This document shows, piece after piece, positions 1 to 11,219 of a stretch of DNA of 64,000 bases. This DNA is from Ochotona curzoniae. Lineage: Eukaryota > Chordata > Mammalia > Lagomorpha > Ochotonidae. The notes under the pieces were generated by a model. The model was given only the letters and a program-made list of their open reading frames with translations. It did not search any database and was not told where the DNA came from. Both the position numbers and the translations under genes were made by a program. The DNA lies in NCBI RefSeq assembly GCF_017591425.1, contig NW_024466599.1, positions 23,784,001-23,848,000 on the forward strand, read 5' to 3'. Within the stretch, counting starts at the first letter, position 1, and each line of letters begins with the position of its first letter.

Positions 1-364
1 AGAAAGTGACTGTTTCACATCTATAGTTTTTCTATTTTTTTATTTTGCCTGCTACTTACTAGAGAAAGTATATAATGTTTATCTTTTTTGAGATTGACTT
101 ATTAAATTTTATGCTAGAATTGTCATTTGTCCTCTAAAATTTAAATAATGTAATATTCTTTGCCCATGTATTCAGCTTTTTCTATGAATTTCACGCTTTC
201 TTATGGTTTGTGTTGTTGTTTAGTTATATCAACTCACTTTAGAGTCTTTTAAAGACTAGTTGAGCAGCAATCAATCACTCTAGGTTTTTGTCATTAAAGT
301 GTTTTTTTTTCTTTACTTTTGAAGGACAGTTTTGAAAGGTGTGATAAGTACATTTAATAATTTT

Positions 365-683
365 TTAAAAAAATTTTATTTGCAATGAAGATTTATAAAG
401 AGAAATAGAGATAGAGAAATATCTTCCATCTGTGAGTTCACTCCCTAAATGACTATTATGAATGGAGTTGAGCTGATTTGAATCTGGGAACAAGGGGCAT
501 CCTTCCAGTTTTCATCATGAGTGAAGGGGCCCAAGGCTTTGGGCCATCCTCTGCTGCTTTCCTGAGTTTGTCAGCCAGGGTGTTGGATGGGAGGTGAAGC
601 AGCAAGGACAAGAACTGGTGCCCATATGGGATGCCGGCACTTACAGTGAAAGTATTAGCTTGTTGAGCCATGGCACTGACCCC
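365..683 (-). repeat. Lagomorph C SINE, old copy
   Basis: Reverse-strand C SINE. The A/T-rich tail complement is at the left, followed by the GAGA-rich segment, the diagnostic TTCACTCCC block, a CCCATATGGG palindrome near 632 and the degraded head ending in GACCCC. Substitutions are many and CpGs are gone, so this is an old insertion. The short open frames on both strands here are SINE shadows. Confidence 0.85.
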
Positions 684-700
684 AGATATATATGTATGTA

Positions 701-995
701 TTTAAAAGGTTTATTTATTTATTTTCCTTGGAAATGCAGATCGCATTTACAGAGAGAAGATAAGACAGTGAAAGAGATCTTCTACCATTGGTTCACTTTG
801 CAGTAGGTGGCAATGGCAGGAGCTGAGCCAGTCTGAAGCCAGGAGCCAGGCCCTTCTTCCCAGTTTTCCACATAGATATGCGACCCAAGGACATGGGCTA
901 TCCTCTGCTGCCTACCTAGGCCATTAGCAACAGTGGGCTGGATGGAAAGTGGAGCAGATGGGACAACAACCAGTTCCTATATGGGATGCTAGATG
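701..995 (-). repeat. C SINE, head (5' end) truncated
   Basis: A second reverse-strand C SINE just downstream of the first. Tail, GAGA-rich block, GAGCCAGTCTGAAGCCAGGA block and a decayed palindrome (CCTATATGGG) are present. The tRNA-like head is missing after about 995. Confidence 0.82.
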
Positions 996-1019
996 TTTTT
1001 TTTCAACACTATGAATACA

Positions 1020-2330
1020 CATTTTGTTTCCTTTTCTTTCAAAATTCAAGGTGAAAAAAATCTGCCAATAGTTTTAGAGCTTTCCTATTATATGATAAAA
1101 CACTTTCCTATTGTTAATTGAAAAATGTTTTCATTGTCCTTGATGTTTGACATATTGATTGTACCATATCTTGGTGTACATTTTTTGTTTGTTTTTGGTG
1201 CCTTTTGGGTTTCTTGGATCTAGATTTCAATTTTCTTTCAGAAGTATTTGGCCATTATTTCTCTGAATGAACATTTGTTCTGTCTCAATTCTTGAACTCC
1301 TGTCATATGCATGTTGGTCTACATGACTCAGTTTTGTAAATTCCTTAAGCTTTCTTCACCAGTTTTTAAATTTAAGTTCTAATTTTGCATGATATAATCT
1401 GATTTTGAATCTCTCTAGTGAGATAATCAGTTCAATTATCATGTTGCTCAACTGCATGATTTCTGGTAGGCACTTTTAGATGTATGTTTATCTCTTTATT
1501 TTCATTTATATAAAGGGAACAAATTTCGTGTATTTCATAATGCTATCCTCCTTACCTTCCTCTCTCCCATCCTCTCTTCCTTACTTTGAATTCTTTGTCA
1601 GATATATACCTTCCTTTGCATCACTGTCTGCAGATTTATTTTGTCCTTTCCTTGGGAGCATCTGTCTGACGACTCATTTTCTTGGACACTCTGTGTTGAT
1701 GTCTGTGTATTGGACAACATAATCATCTCTACCAGTTTTCACAGACTGCCTGGAAGGGGAGAAGGTTCCCATCGGTCAGCCTGTTCAGAGATTATGGATG
1801 CTTCTCTAAATTTTTTTCAGTCCTCAGGGATAAGCAGGCAGCTGTTGTTTTCGTCTGCTTTCTCTGTGTTCTGATCAGGGAGAGAATCAATGACACTTTT
1901 TGGTCTGAACAATCTCAACTTTATTCTAGACTCTATTAAACCCTCTAGGGCTTGAAGGATGACAACACAGATGCCAGTTTTGGCACAGTCCCCAAGAAAT
2001 TGGAGCATTGGATGTAGCTTTCCATCCTTAAGGGGAATCTGTGGAGAGTTTATCTATTCAACGAACGTTGGGACAGGAAGCTGTGTGGTGTCTTCTAGCC
2101 TAACCCATGGTCCCTGTTCTCCAGGCAGCATCACAGCTCTGGTACTATCAGAGCACTGTGCCTGGTAAGACATAAATCAGTCCTCTAGGGAGCCCTATCA
2201 GAAAAGTTAAGGGCCTGGATGTATGAACCAGTCCTTTCTGTACCCTGGCAGAAGCTGGAACTAGGAGGCTTTGTATGATTTTATACCCACGTGCAGGAAG
2301 TAGGGAGATTTTTCTTTTCAAAATCTTTCA
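1020..2330 (-). mobile_element. Probable ancient L1 (L1M-type) fragment, antisense
   Basis: T-rich text at 1140-1500 and the pieces at 1730-2300 resemble antisense 3' regions of old mammalian L1 elements by recall, for example the 'ttgactcaatgtatcttggtg...ggccattatttctctga' layout. No intact frame exists; frames of 60-80 codons on either strand are chance. Boundaries are approximate and the family is uncertain. Confidence 0.42.
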
Positions 2331-2576
2331 TTTCAGAATTGTGAATCTGGTTTTATATTTCTTCTTGGAATACAGGATCCATTAGGTTGTTCCTGGATTT
2401 TACAGAAAGGGATTTGTGAGTTATTGGTGAAATCAGTGTGTTTGTATGGAAAGCAAAGTCCAAAATTTACTCTTATGCTATTTTGTTGATGTTACTTCCT
2501 CTTTAAATCATTTTTGTTGGCGTGTTTAATTTATTGATGTTTTTGATTCAACTTACATGTTTAAACATTCATCTAT

Positions 2577-2832
2577 TTTCATTTTATTTATAAAATCAAA
2601 CACACACACTCAACACTTACAGAAATAGATACAGAGACAAATAGAGGTCTTCTATCAACTAGACCTTCTATCCCCAAAGCACACAATAGCTAGAGCTAAG
2701 CTGATACTGACGTTAGAAGCTGGAAACCCAATCCAGCATGTTATGAGCCTAAATACCTGAACAATCACTTACTTTCTTTCAACATGTACAGTGCAGGAAG
2801 CTAGAATTTGAAGCGTTGGGGGGTGGGGTGGA
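2577..2832 (-). repeat. Ancient C-like SINE, heavily decayed
   Basis: Reverse-strand layout of an old C repeat: AT tail, an ACACAC stretch replacing the GAGA block, then blocks resembling AGCTGGAAACCCAATCCAG and the head region. No TSD seen. Divergence is too high for a firm call. Confidence 0.42.
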
Positions 2833-3093
2833 CTAGCAAAACTCAAAATAAAGACATTTTAATGTGGGGCTTGTGCATCATCCCATGCAGTTTCTTAACC
2901 AGTAGTCTAAATACCTGTATTTCAATTGTGAGTGCATAATGACTGATCGAGAAAATCTTCCTATGCATAAATGTGTTTGCTAGTTTTCTTAGTTATCAGA
3001 AAAAAGTCCATCTTGTAAGTAAAATTCCATTATTTTAAGTAGCATTTACCAAGGTTCCTTTGTCTTCGAACCTCTGTTTACAAAAATGGTCTT

Positions 3094-3438
3094 CTTGGGC
3101 CCAGCGGTGTGGCCTAGCGGCTAAAGTCCTCTCCTTGAACACGCCGGGATCCCATATGGGCACCAGTTCTGATCCTAGCAGCTCCACTTCCCATCCAGCT
3201 TCCTGCTTGTGGCCTGGGAAAACAGTCGAGGATGGCCCAAAGCCTTGGGACACTGCACCCATGTGGGATACCAGGAAGAAGTTCCTGGATCCTGGCTTCA
3301 GGTAGGCGCAACATTGGCCGTTGTGCTCACTTGGGGAGTGAAATCATCAGACGGAAGATCTTTCTTTCTCTCCTCCTCTCTGTATATCTGACTTTCCAAT
3401 AAATAAATAAATCTTAAAAAAAAAACAAAAAAAAACCC
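3094..3438 (+). repeat. C SINE with perfect target-site duplication
   Basis: Full-length forward C SINE: head GGGCCCAGCGGTGTGGCC at 3097, palindrome near 3152, TC-rich block and AATAAATAAATCTT tail with poly(A). It is flanked by the 12-bp direct repeat AAAAATGGTCTT at 3082-3093 and 3439-3450, the mark of L1-mediated insertion. Moderately diverged from the youngest copies at 9269 and 34959. Confidence 0.95.
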
Positions 3439-3451
3439 AAAAATGGTCTTA

Positions 3452-3570
3452 AAATTTTTTTTTAATTAATATAAAATGAACAGGTTTCATGCATTCCATA
3501 GGTACAATTCCAAGAATTCTGTCCACGCTTTCCTCCATTCTTTCTCTCTCCCATCTTCCTCCTACCCCTT
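3452..3570 (-). mobile_element. Possible L1 3'-end fragment, antisense
   Basis: Text around 3470-3570 (CATTCCATAGGTACAATTCC, then a TC-rich CTCTCCCATCTTCC stretch) resembles the segment at 1500-1580. Both look like antisense ends of a lagomorph L1 3'UTR. Short and unanchored, so weak. Confidence 0.33.
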
Positions 3571-3869
3571 CTTTTTTTTTAATTTGGAAGTCAGTTGTAT
3601 AGAGAGGAAGAGAGAAAGAAAAGAAGCCATTTGATGATTCACTCCCCAAGTGGCTACAACGGCCGGAGCTGAGCCAGTCTGAAGCCAGGAGCTTGGAGCC
3701 TCTTCTGGGTCTCCTACGCAGTTGCACAGCAATCCTCAACTGCTTTCCCAGGCTGCAAGCAGGGAACTTGATGGGAAGTGGAGCTGCCGGGATTAGAATT
3801 GGCGCCCATATGGGATCCCGATGCGTACAAGGCAAGTACTTTATCTACTAGGCTATGGTACCTGGCCCC
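3571..3869 (-). repeat. C SINE
   Basis: Reverse-strand, near full-length copy running from an oligo-T tail complement at 3571 to CCTGGCCCC at 3869, with the palindrome CCCATATGGG at about 3806. The 128-codon reverse frame over it is a SINE shadow. Confidence 0.92.
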
Positions 3870-3949
3870 AGTACATGTATTTTATTAAGCATTATCAGAA
3901 ATATCTCTTCAATAATAGCTAACTTATCAGGAATACAATTGAGTATCAG

Positions 3950-5589
3950 ACAAAATGTAGCTCATAGAGATTGTGGAAAGGAAAATAGCAACTTTTGCTG
4001 TAAATGTTCAGGCCCAACATTCTAGGACGTTTGTGTAAATGTTAAAGTGTGGAATAAAACTCTGCTTTCCTACTGCCACTGTCTTCTCTTCACAGTGAAA
4101 TTTTAGTTACCTTGATGAATAAAATTTGTTGATTTTTTCTTTATGCCTAGGAAATATTACATATTTCAGTAATGTTCAATTTAAATTCATGATATGAAAT
4201 TTGAAAAAAGACATCAGTTGTAAGTAGAAAGCATCAAAAGCAAGTAATTGAATGAAAAGCTGCACATTTAATGTATAGGAGCACAAATTGAGGGTGTAGC
4301 CTATCGTGTTTTCTATGGTTATTTAAAAATTGTATGAGTGAATATAGTCTGCAATCATTAGTTATATTTTACATCACCAAAGAAATCTTTATTTTTAATA
4401 TGTTGTTAGGCTTAACTACAGGACTGGAAATCAGTTTTCTCTTGGAAGCTATTTTCATCTAAGTAAAAATTCATAAAACTAAGATAGCATCATTTTGCTT
4501 CATTCATATTCTCCTGAGATCATCACGCCATCTTTCCTCAGCCAAATGACAAAAACAGGCTCTTTGTTCTGCCTTGAAAGGTGATAGGGAATGAACTCAG
4601 CCTGTCTTTGTTTGCTCATTCATGTGCTGTATTAGTCTTAGTGAATTATCTGAAGTCAGGACAGACTGTCATTTCTAGCTCTTGGTGGTGCTGATGCATA
4701 GAGACAGTATTTTATGCTTTACAAGTTTAAAATGATGCAATGTATAATAGCCTCATAAAAATCAAGTAATACAAGTATGCAATACATTAAACAATACTGT
4801 CTTGGTTGCGATAAGCTATAGATGGACAACATCAAATTGTTAAGCTTCTGTGGTTTGTTTTTTACTGATGTGAAATGTGAAGTACTCTGTCTTCATGCCA
4901 GTGGGGTCTGTCTATGGATTTTTCCCTCTCAATTTCATCGTATATTTAGGTGTTCCCAATTTAACCCTACATATGCTTATTTTTATATTATGCAGATTAT
5001 GTATACTTATAGATCCACATTTGGTCCAATTATACTTTAAGGCTGATGAGAGAAAACAAGTAATATATTTAAAGCTTTTTGGAGAAATATTCATAAAAAA
5101 CAAATTCTAAATCCACACTAGAGGAAAAGCTATGTGATTTTAACTTTTCTTTTTGTTCTCTCTACATTTGTTTTTATTACTAAGAAATGAGAAAGATGAC
5201 AAATGTTTGTGCTTGGCTCACATTTTATTTTCCATATTGCAAAATGAGGAAAGAAGCAAGTAAGCAAGTAAACAAACAATAAATTGCCCAAACAAACAGG
5301 GATAACAAAGGGGTGGTTTTGCTCCTTCTAAGGAGTTTAGGAAAAGGGTTTGATGATATTACGTAAGATCAGGAAGGAGACATACACTCTTATTAATATA
5401 ACAGGAGCTAAGACTTTTTAGAATAATGGAGTAAAAACTCCATACTAGTCACCCATCTATAAAACTAAAGAGAATATTGACAAAAATGTCCAAATTAGCA
5501 TGTTTAAAAATCTGGATGCTAATCTTACCATAATTTGAGGAAACATTTGTTCAATAAAATGGTTGTTTGTAATATAATGAGCCTTGTGC
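3950..5589. other. AT-rich single-copy stretch, no gene seen
   Basis: About 1.6 kb without a recognisable repeat. Frames of 60-80 codons at 4822-5110 overlap on both strands, lack convincing codon structure and match nothing I recognise. I see no splice-bounded exon. Confidence 0.5.
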
Positions 5590-5907
5590 TTTTTTTAAAG
5601 ATTTATTTATTTTTATTGTAAAATCAGATATATATAGAGAAGAGGAAAGATAGAGAGAAATATCCTTCATCTGATGATTCACTCTCCAAGTGACACAATG
5701 ATCCGATGCCAGGAGCCAGGAGCCTCTTCCCGGTCTTCCATATGGGCGCAGGGTCCCAAGGCTTTGGACCATCCTCGACTGCTTTCTCAGGACACAAGAA
5801 GGGAGCTGGATGGGAAGCAGGGCTGCCAGGATTAGAACCGGCACCCGTATGGGATCCTGGTGCATTCAATGCAAGGATGTTAGTCGCTAAGCCATGGCGC
5901 TGGGCCC
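5590..5907 (-). repeat. C SINE, intermediate age
   Basis: Reverse-strand full-length copy: AAGATTTATTTATTTTTATT tail complement, GGCACCCGTATGGGATCC around 5841 (palindrome with one change), head ending TGGCGCTGGGCCC at 5907. A short TTTGTGCT/CTTGTGCT match on either side is a possible TSD. Confidence 0.93.
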
Positions 5908-6954
5908 ACTTTGTGCTGTGTTTATATGTCTTATTCTCTTCTCACTTAAAGATGCTCCTAACCCTTATTGCTTATAAAGGAACTTATTGAGATTATCTAC
6001 CCTGGAAAATATTAAGAAGTAAAAAGAATGAACTTGAGGATTCGTTGGATGCCATGAAATGTATCCAGAAATGAATAATGGGAGTTTCAGAAGGTAAAGA
6101 GAAAAAAGAGCTGAAACTAGCTGAAAATCACTACTCTTTGCATACTAGAAGCTCGACAAACTGAAAATAAAATAAACTTGAGGAGACTCATATCTAGAAA
6201 CATCCTAACCAAAATACTGAAAGCCAAACATAGGATAGAATATAGAAACCTGAGAGAGAAGCAACTTAGCACCTGTAAGGAATGTTCAATATGACTAAGT
6301 GATGGAAGTCATTCAGAGGGTAAGGAAACAGGATGATTACTCAGCAATGCAATTTATAGCAGAAAAAAGCCTTCAGAAAAGTAACAGAAATTAAGAAGTA
6401 TGAAGAATGATTAAAACAAAGTTTATTGCTAGGGTGCCTGCCCTACCAAAAATAGTAAAGGAAATTCTCCAGCTAAAACCAAAGAATATTTGAGAGTAAA
6501 CTGAACACATAAAGAAAAATGAAGAGCAACAATAGAGTAAGTAATAAAGATTTGATTAAATGTTAATGAAATACGGAACAGAAAATCAACATAGAATCCA
6601 TACAACGGAAGTGTCGTTTTTTTTCTGAAAAGATTAGGAAAATGGCTAAACTTTAGAAGAAAGAAAAAGAAATATGTTTCAATTTTCTAAAATAAAATGG
6701 AAAAATAATCAGTTTTATCTTAAGTAAATGAAAGAATGTATATAGCAATATAGAAATGACAATATAACAACAAATTAGATAGCATACATGAAAAGGATGA
6801 ATTCCCCAAAAGGCAGACTATTTAAATAGCTCAAGAAGAAAAAGAAAAAAGAGAGCAGTAACAACTGAGTATGTAACTTAGAAGCATATAAAATAGCTCA
6901 GGTCCCAATGGCTTCACTGGTTAATTCTTCCAAATGTGTGTGAGCGTGTGTGTG

Positions 6955-7352
6955 TGTTTAAGTTACTTACTTGTTTTCATTTTGCTTGAAAGAGAAAGCA
7001 AGGATGGAAAAGAAAGAGGGAAAGAGATGGAAAGGACGAGGTATAGAGAGGAAAGTGGAGAGGAGAGGAGATGGAGGTGAGAAAAGGAGATTTCCTCTCC
7101 ACTGGTTTACTCACTCAATGCTAGCAACAGCTAGGATTGTGCCAGGCCAAAGCTAGGAAGCCGTGGAACTCAATCCAAGTGTCCCACCTGGCAGAAACCC
7201 AAGTATTTGAACCATCGCTTGTTGCCTCTGGTGATGCCTGTCAGTAGACGATAGATCTAAAATGATGTAGCCGGGATTCAAACCAGGCTTTCTGACAGAG
7301 GATTTGGACACACTAGTTCACAACTTCACCCTTCACCAAATGCCCACCACTG
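6955..7352 (-). repeat. Ancient C-like SINE inside the old L1
   Basis: Reverse-strand decayed C repeat: purine-rich block at 6990-7085, TGGTTTACTCACTCAATG, blocks resembling AACCCAAGTATTTGAACCAT and CTAGTTCACAACTTCACC. It ends at CAAATGCCCACC, after which L1-like text resumes. Its head differs from the young copies, suggesting an older subfamily. Confidence 0.6.
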
Positions 7353-7394
7353 CAAAATACTGAAAAAAGAAAGGAGACTATTTTCTCTTAATAT

Positions 7395-7862
7395 AAAAGA
7401 TAAGGAAACCTTCTGGTTGCAGGATCGAAATAGACTTTTAATAAATAAACACATCCTAATCCCTGGAATCCAAAAATTTTCCTTTGGTCTTTTCTGATAT
7501 GATTAGCTTAAAGCGTATTAACTTATATCATGGATTATCTGGATGAGTCCTAAATGCAAACACAAGTGTCATTATACATAAGCAAAGGGAGATTAAACAG
7601 GCAGAAGAGAAGGCAGTATGATCAAAGAGGCAGAGCCTGGAATGATATAGCCACAAAGAATGCTGGGAGATACCATGTGCTGGAGGAGATGAGGACTAGA
7701 TTCTTATCCAGAGTTTCCACAGCAGGGATGATTGTGTGGTTACTTTGATTATAGCTCAGTAAGACTGATGCTGTACTTTTTGTATCCAGGAGTGCAGGAA
7801 CATGAGTTGTGACTTTAAGCCACCCACATCATGGTAGTATTCTATAATGGACATCGAAAATC
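7395..7862 (+). repeat. Ancient mammalian interspersed repeat, family not assigned
   Basis: Order of blocks CCTAATCCCTGGAATCC, GATATGATTAG, GGATTATCTGGATGAGTCC, CACAAGTGTCATTATA and TTTAAGCCACCCACATCATG matches a well-known type of old mammalian repeat whose name I will not guess. It lies within the old L1, which resumes after it. The 64-codon frame at 7554 is a chance frame in it. Confidence 0.45.
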
Positions 7863-8221
7863 AGCTCATTCTTTGAGGCCAGTAATCCTAATGTCAAATC
7901 AGACAAACAACATGAGCAAAAAAAGAAAATTACTGACTAATGTCTAATGTAAAAATTGGCATAGAAATCCTGAACAAAATACCAGCAACACACACACAAC
8001 CCATGACCAAGAGAGTTTCTCCTAGGAATGCACATTTATTTCAACATCTGATATTAATATATTACATTTTGTTAATGGATAAAACACCAAGACCACATGA
8101 TCATCATGAAAACATAACTTGATAAAATTTATCCTGACAAAAATGCTCAGAGAACTAAGATAACAGGGAAAGTCTTAACTAGTAAAGAGGTCATCTATGA
8201 AGAATTCACAACTAAAAAAAA

Positions 8222-8512
8222 ATTATTTAAAAATATTTATTTATTTGAAAGACATTATTGGGCCAGGGGAGACAGAAAAGGCTTCTGTCTGCTGTTTACT
8301 CCCTAAATGTCCACAACAGCCGGTGTTTAGCATGAGGATGTTAGGAGGTCAGAACTCTGCCTGGCCTTCCTGGTGAATGGTAGGAGTTTGAGTTGGTGAG
8401 CCATCATCTGCTGCCTTCCAGGTGCATCAACGTGAGGCTGGATCACAAGCCTGGTGGAGTAGCCAGGAACAGAACAACACACGTCAATACGGGATGCTAG
8501 TATTCCTGAGTG
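8222..8512 (-). repeat. Old C SINE inside the old L1
   Basis: Reverse-strand diverged copy: AT-rich tail complement, TTTACTCCCTAAATGTCCACA block, internal CATCATCTGCTGCCTTCCAG, and TACGGGATGCTAG in place of the palindrome. L1 RT-region text continues on both sides. Confidence 0.72.
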
Positions 8513-9268
8513 GTTTAATGTTTTGTTTTACAAGAACCATCCAATTGTATTGTGATGGAAAAGTACTGAGTGTTTCTCCTCTGAGATCTGAAAAAAAGTA
8601 TTTTTCTCGTAAGATCATGTTCAAAAATATCTTTCATTAGCTTTTTAAATTCAGCACTTTAGATGGTAATTAGCAAGAATAAAAAATAACAATTTTCATT
8701 AGGAAGGACAAAACAAAACTATATATGCTGGTGGCTAGATATTGTTTATATCACATCCTAAAGGATCAATTATTATGCTATTAGAGTTAATAATTAAGGA
8801 TATGATATTAATACATAAATCAATTATATTTTGACATACTAGCAATGAACATTGTGAAAAATCAAGAAAATAAATATTTCAGTAGCATCAAAAGAATAAA
8901 TTACTTAGGAACATTCTGGATAAAAGAAATACAGAATGTGTACTGACTATATAAACAGTATTGAAGGAAATTGAAGAGGTATAAATAAGTGGGAAAATAT
9001 CACATATTTATACATTATAGAAATTTACACATTGTAGAAACTGGCTTTGTATATCATGTGCAGAACTTAACTCAAAGTTTGTCCAAAATCTAGGAGCAAA
9101 ACTATGAAACTCATAGAAGAAATTACTAGAATAAGTATTTGTGTCTTTGGAATCATCAATTTTAAAGATATGACACTAACGCACAAGTGACAAAAAAAGA
9201 GGGAAACTAAATTTCGTCAAAATTTTAAAAATTTATCTTTCAAAGGACGTTGTCAAGAAATATAAAAC

Positions 9269-9606
9269 AGGGCCCGGCGCGGTGGCGCAAGTGGTTAAAG
9301 GTCCTCGCCTTGCACGCCCGGGATCCCATATGGGCGCCGGTTCTAATCCCGGCAGCCCCGCTTCCCTTCCAGCTCCCTGCCTGTGGCCCGGGAAAGCAGT
9401 CGAGGACGGCCCAGGGCTTTGGGACCCTGCCCCCGCGTGGGAGACCCGGAAGAGGCTCCTGGCTTCGGATCGGCATAGTATCGGCCCGTTGCGCTCACTT
9501 GGGGAGTGAATCATCGGACGGAAGATCTTCCTCTCTGTCTCTCCTCTCTGTATATCCGCCTTTCCAATAAAAAAAATAATAAAAATAAATCTTTAAAAAA
9601 AAAAAA
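9269..9606 (+). repeat. Young, CpG-rich C SINE with perfect 14-bp TSD
   Basis: The best preserved forward copy. The head GGCCCGGCGCGGTGGCGC, palindrome CCCATATGGG near 9325, GCCCCGCTTCCC block, TC-rich block and long A tail are all intact, and many CpGs remain. It is bounded by AAGAAATATAAAAC at 9255-9268 and 9607-9620. Retained CpGs and low divergence mean recent insertion into the old L1. It is the best in-window reference for the family. Open frames of 75-106 codons on both strands are shadows. Confidence 0.97.
9283..9349 (+). promoter_or_regulatory. tRNA-type internal RNA polymerase III promoter of the young SINE
   Basis: An A-box-like TGGCGCAAGTGG at 9283-9294 and a B-box-like GGTTCTAATCC at 9339-9349 lie in the order and spacing of a tRNA-derived SINE promoter. 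The B box fits the GGTTCNANNCC pattern. Activity is inferred, not shown. Confidence 0.7.
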
Positions 9607-9899
9607 AAGAAATATAAAACAACTCAGAATGGAGAGCTGTTTACAAGTGATGTAGTTATGTAGGTTAAAAAAAGGAAGATATTTTAGGAAAACACATTTT
9701 ATCCAGAAGATAAAATTATCTCTTACAACTCAAAATGGTAAATAACAAAGAAAATTGAACATAGGGAAGTATAAATCTCTACAAAGAATATATGTAAATA
9801 TCCTCAGTATTATTAGTCACTAGAAATGCAAATCAAAATCACAATGACATACTTCCATCCTACCCTGGCATTTATAATAATAATTAAAAAAAAATAGTA

Positions 9900-10232
9900 G
9901 GGCCTGACACAATAGCGTAGCGGTTGGAGTCCTTGCCTTGAATGCGCTAGGATCCCATATGGGCCCTGGCTCTGATGCCGGCAGCTCCACTTCCAATCCA
10001 GTGCACTGCTTGTGGCCTGGGAATGCAGTCGAAAACGGCCCAGAGCATTGGGACCCAGAACCCACACTGGAGACCTGGAAAGAAGTTCCTGGCTCCTGGC
10101 TTCAGATTGGTGCAGCACTGGCCGTTGTGGCCACTTGGGGAGTAATCATTGGATGGAAGATCTTCCTCTCTGTCTCTCCTTTTCTCTATACATCTGCCTT
10201 TCCAATAAAAATAAATAAATCTTAAGAAAAAG
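9900..10232 (+). repeat. C SINE with TSD
   Basis: Forward full-length copy, older than the one at 9269 (head GGGCCTGACACAATAGCG, CpGs partly lost), with the palindrome near 9954. Flanked by AAAAATAGTA at about 9890-9899 and 10233-10242. It splits the L1 3' region. Confidence 0.93.
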
Positions 10233-10870
10233 AAAAATAGTAAATATTAGCAGTGATAGGTTTAAATTGCAACCCTCATACAACTCTAGTGAGATTGCAA
10301 AATGCAGCCACTTAAAAAAAAACAGCTTGGCAGTTCCTCAAAAGTTAGAGTTAAAATATGATTTAGCAATCTACTTCTAGGTATATACTCAAGACAGCTG
10401 AAAACATTTGTCTACAAAAAAACCTGAACACCAGTGTTTATAGCAGATTATTTGTGACCTGAGAAGTGTACATAATTCAAACATCTACCAGTTGATGAGG
10501 GGATAAACAGAATGTGGCATTTCCATACAACAAGGAATAAATAACTAACATCCGCTACTTAATACGTGAATCTTAAAAACATGATGCTACCTGAAAGAAG
10601 TCAATTGTGGAAGGATACATACTGTGTGATTTCAGTTACAAGAGATGTCCCCAAGAGGTCAATCCACTGGCACCGAAAGTAGATTAGCATTTGCAAGGAC
10701 TTGGGGTTAGAATTCTAATGAGTTCACAGGTTTTTTGTGTGTTGATGAAAATGTTCTGAAATCAGGTAGTAGGGAAAGTTGCACAACTCTGTTAATTTAC
10801 TAACTTTTGAATTCTGTACTGTAAAAGAGTGAGTTTTACATTACATGAATTATGTTTCAAAGATAATTGT

Positions 10871-11219
10871 CACATAAGTATGATCTAACTTGTCTCTAAT
10901 ATGTCACATAAGTATGATTGTTCCTGCAAAGTGATAACTAATTTGAATATAGGCCTAGAAGAGATATGCATTAGAGATTATTTCTTATAGTATTAGCCTA
11001 GAAAAAGCCAAAATTCTTCAAAAATAGTCCAAGAACCCTAGAGAGAAAGAAAAATGCAAGATGCCACTCTAATGTCTTTTGTTTCTTCACCCTTTGCTGG
11101 AATTCAGCTTTTCATCCTTTTTAACCACTAGTGCAGACTTGTACAAATATATGGGGTAATATTTATAAAGCAATTCTTCAAACTGAGAAGTTACTGTACT
11201 ATGTGCATTAAGAAGAGCT
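10871..11219. other. Unassigned stretch, no gene seen
   Basis: About 350 bases of AT-rich sequence between the end of the old L1 and the start of the next L1. A short local duplication (CACATAAGTATGAT near 10870 and 10905) is the only structure noticed. Confidence 0.4.

Larger units (their letters stand above)
6010..10870 (+). mobile_element. Ancient L1 (L1M-type), sense, interrupted by later insertions
   Basis: Pieces of one old L1 appear in order on the plus strand. An ORF1-like segment is at 6050-6530 (GGGAGTTTCAGAAGGTAAAG near 6081). RT-region remnants at 6790-6920 include CCCAATGGCTTCACTGG and resume at 7880-8220. The ORF2 C-terminal region is at 9060-9270 and 9610-9895. The 3' end at 10380-10870 carries the GTTGATGAAAATGTTCTG and GCACAACTCTGTTAATT blocks typical of L1M 3' sequence. 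No coding frame survives. Insertions at 6955, 7395, 8222, 9269 and 9900 cut it. Confidence 0.75.

Noticed and set aside
9283..9349. A/B boxes considered as a true tRNA gene
   Set aside because: The cloverleaf is not kept and the unit continues into SINE body and A tail; it is the tRNA-derived head of a C SINE.
9233..9570. Four overlapping frames of 75-106 codons
   Set aside because: All are shadows of the young C SINE; nearly identical peptides recur over other SINEs (35066-35314, 5551-5869, 25286-25762).
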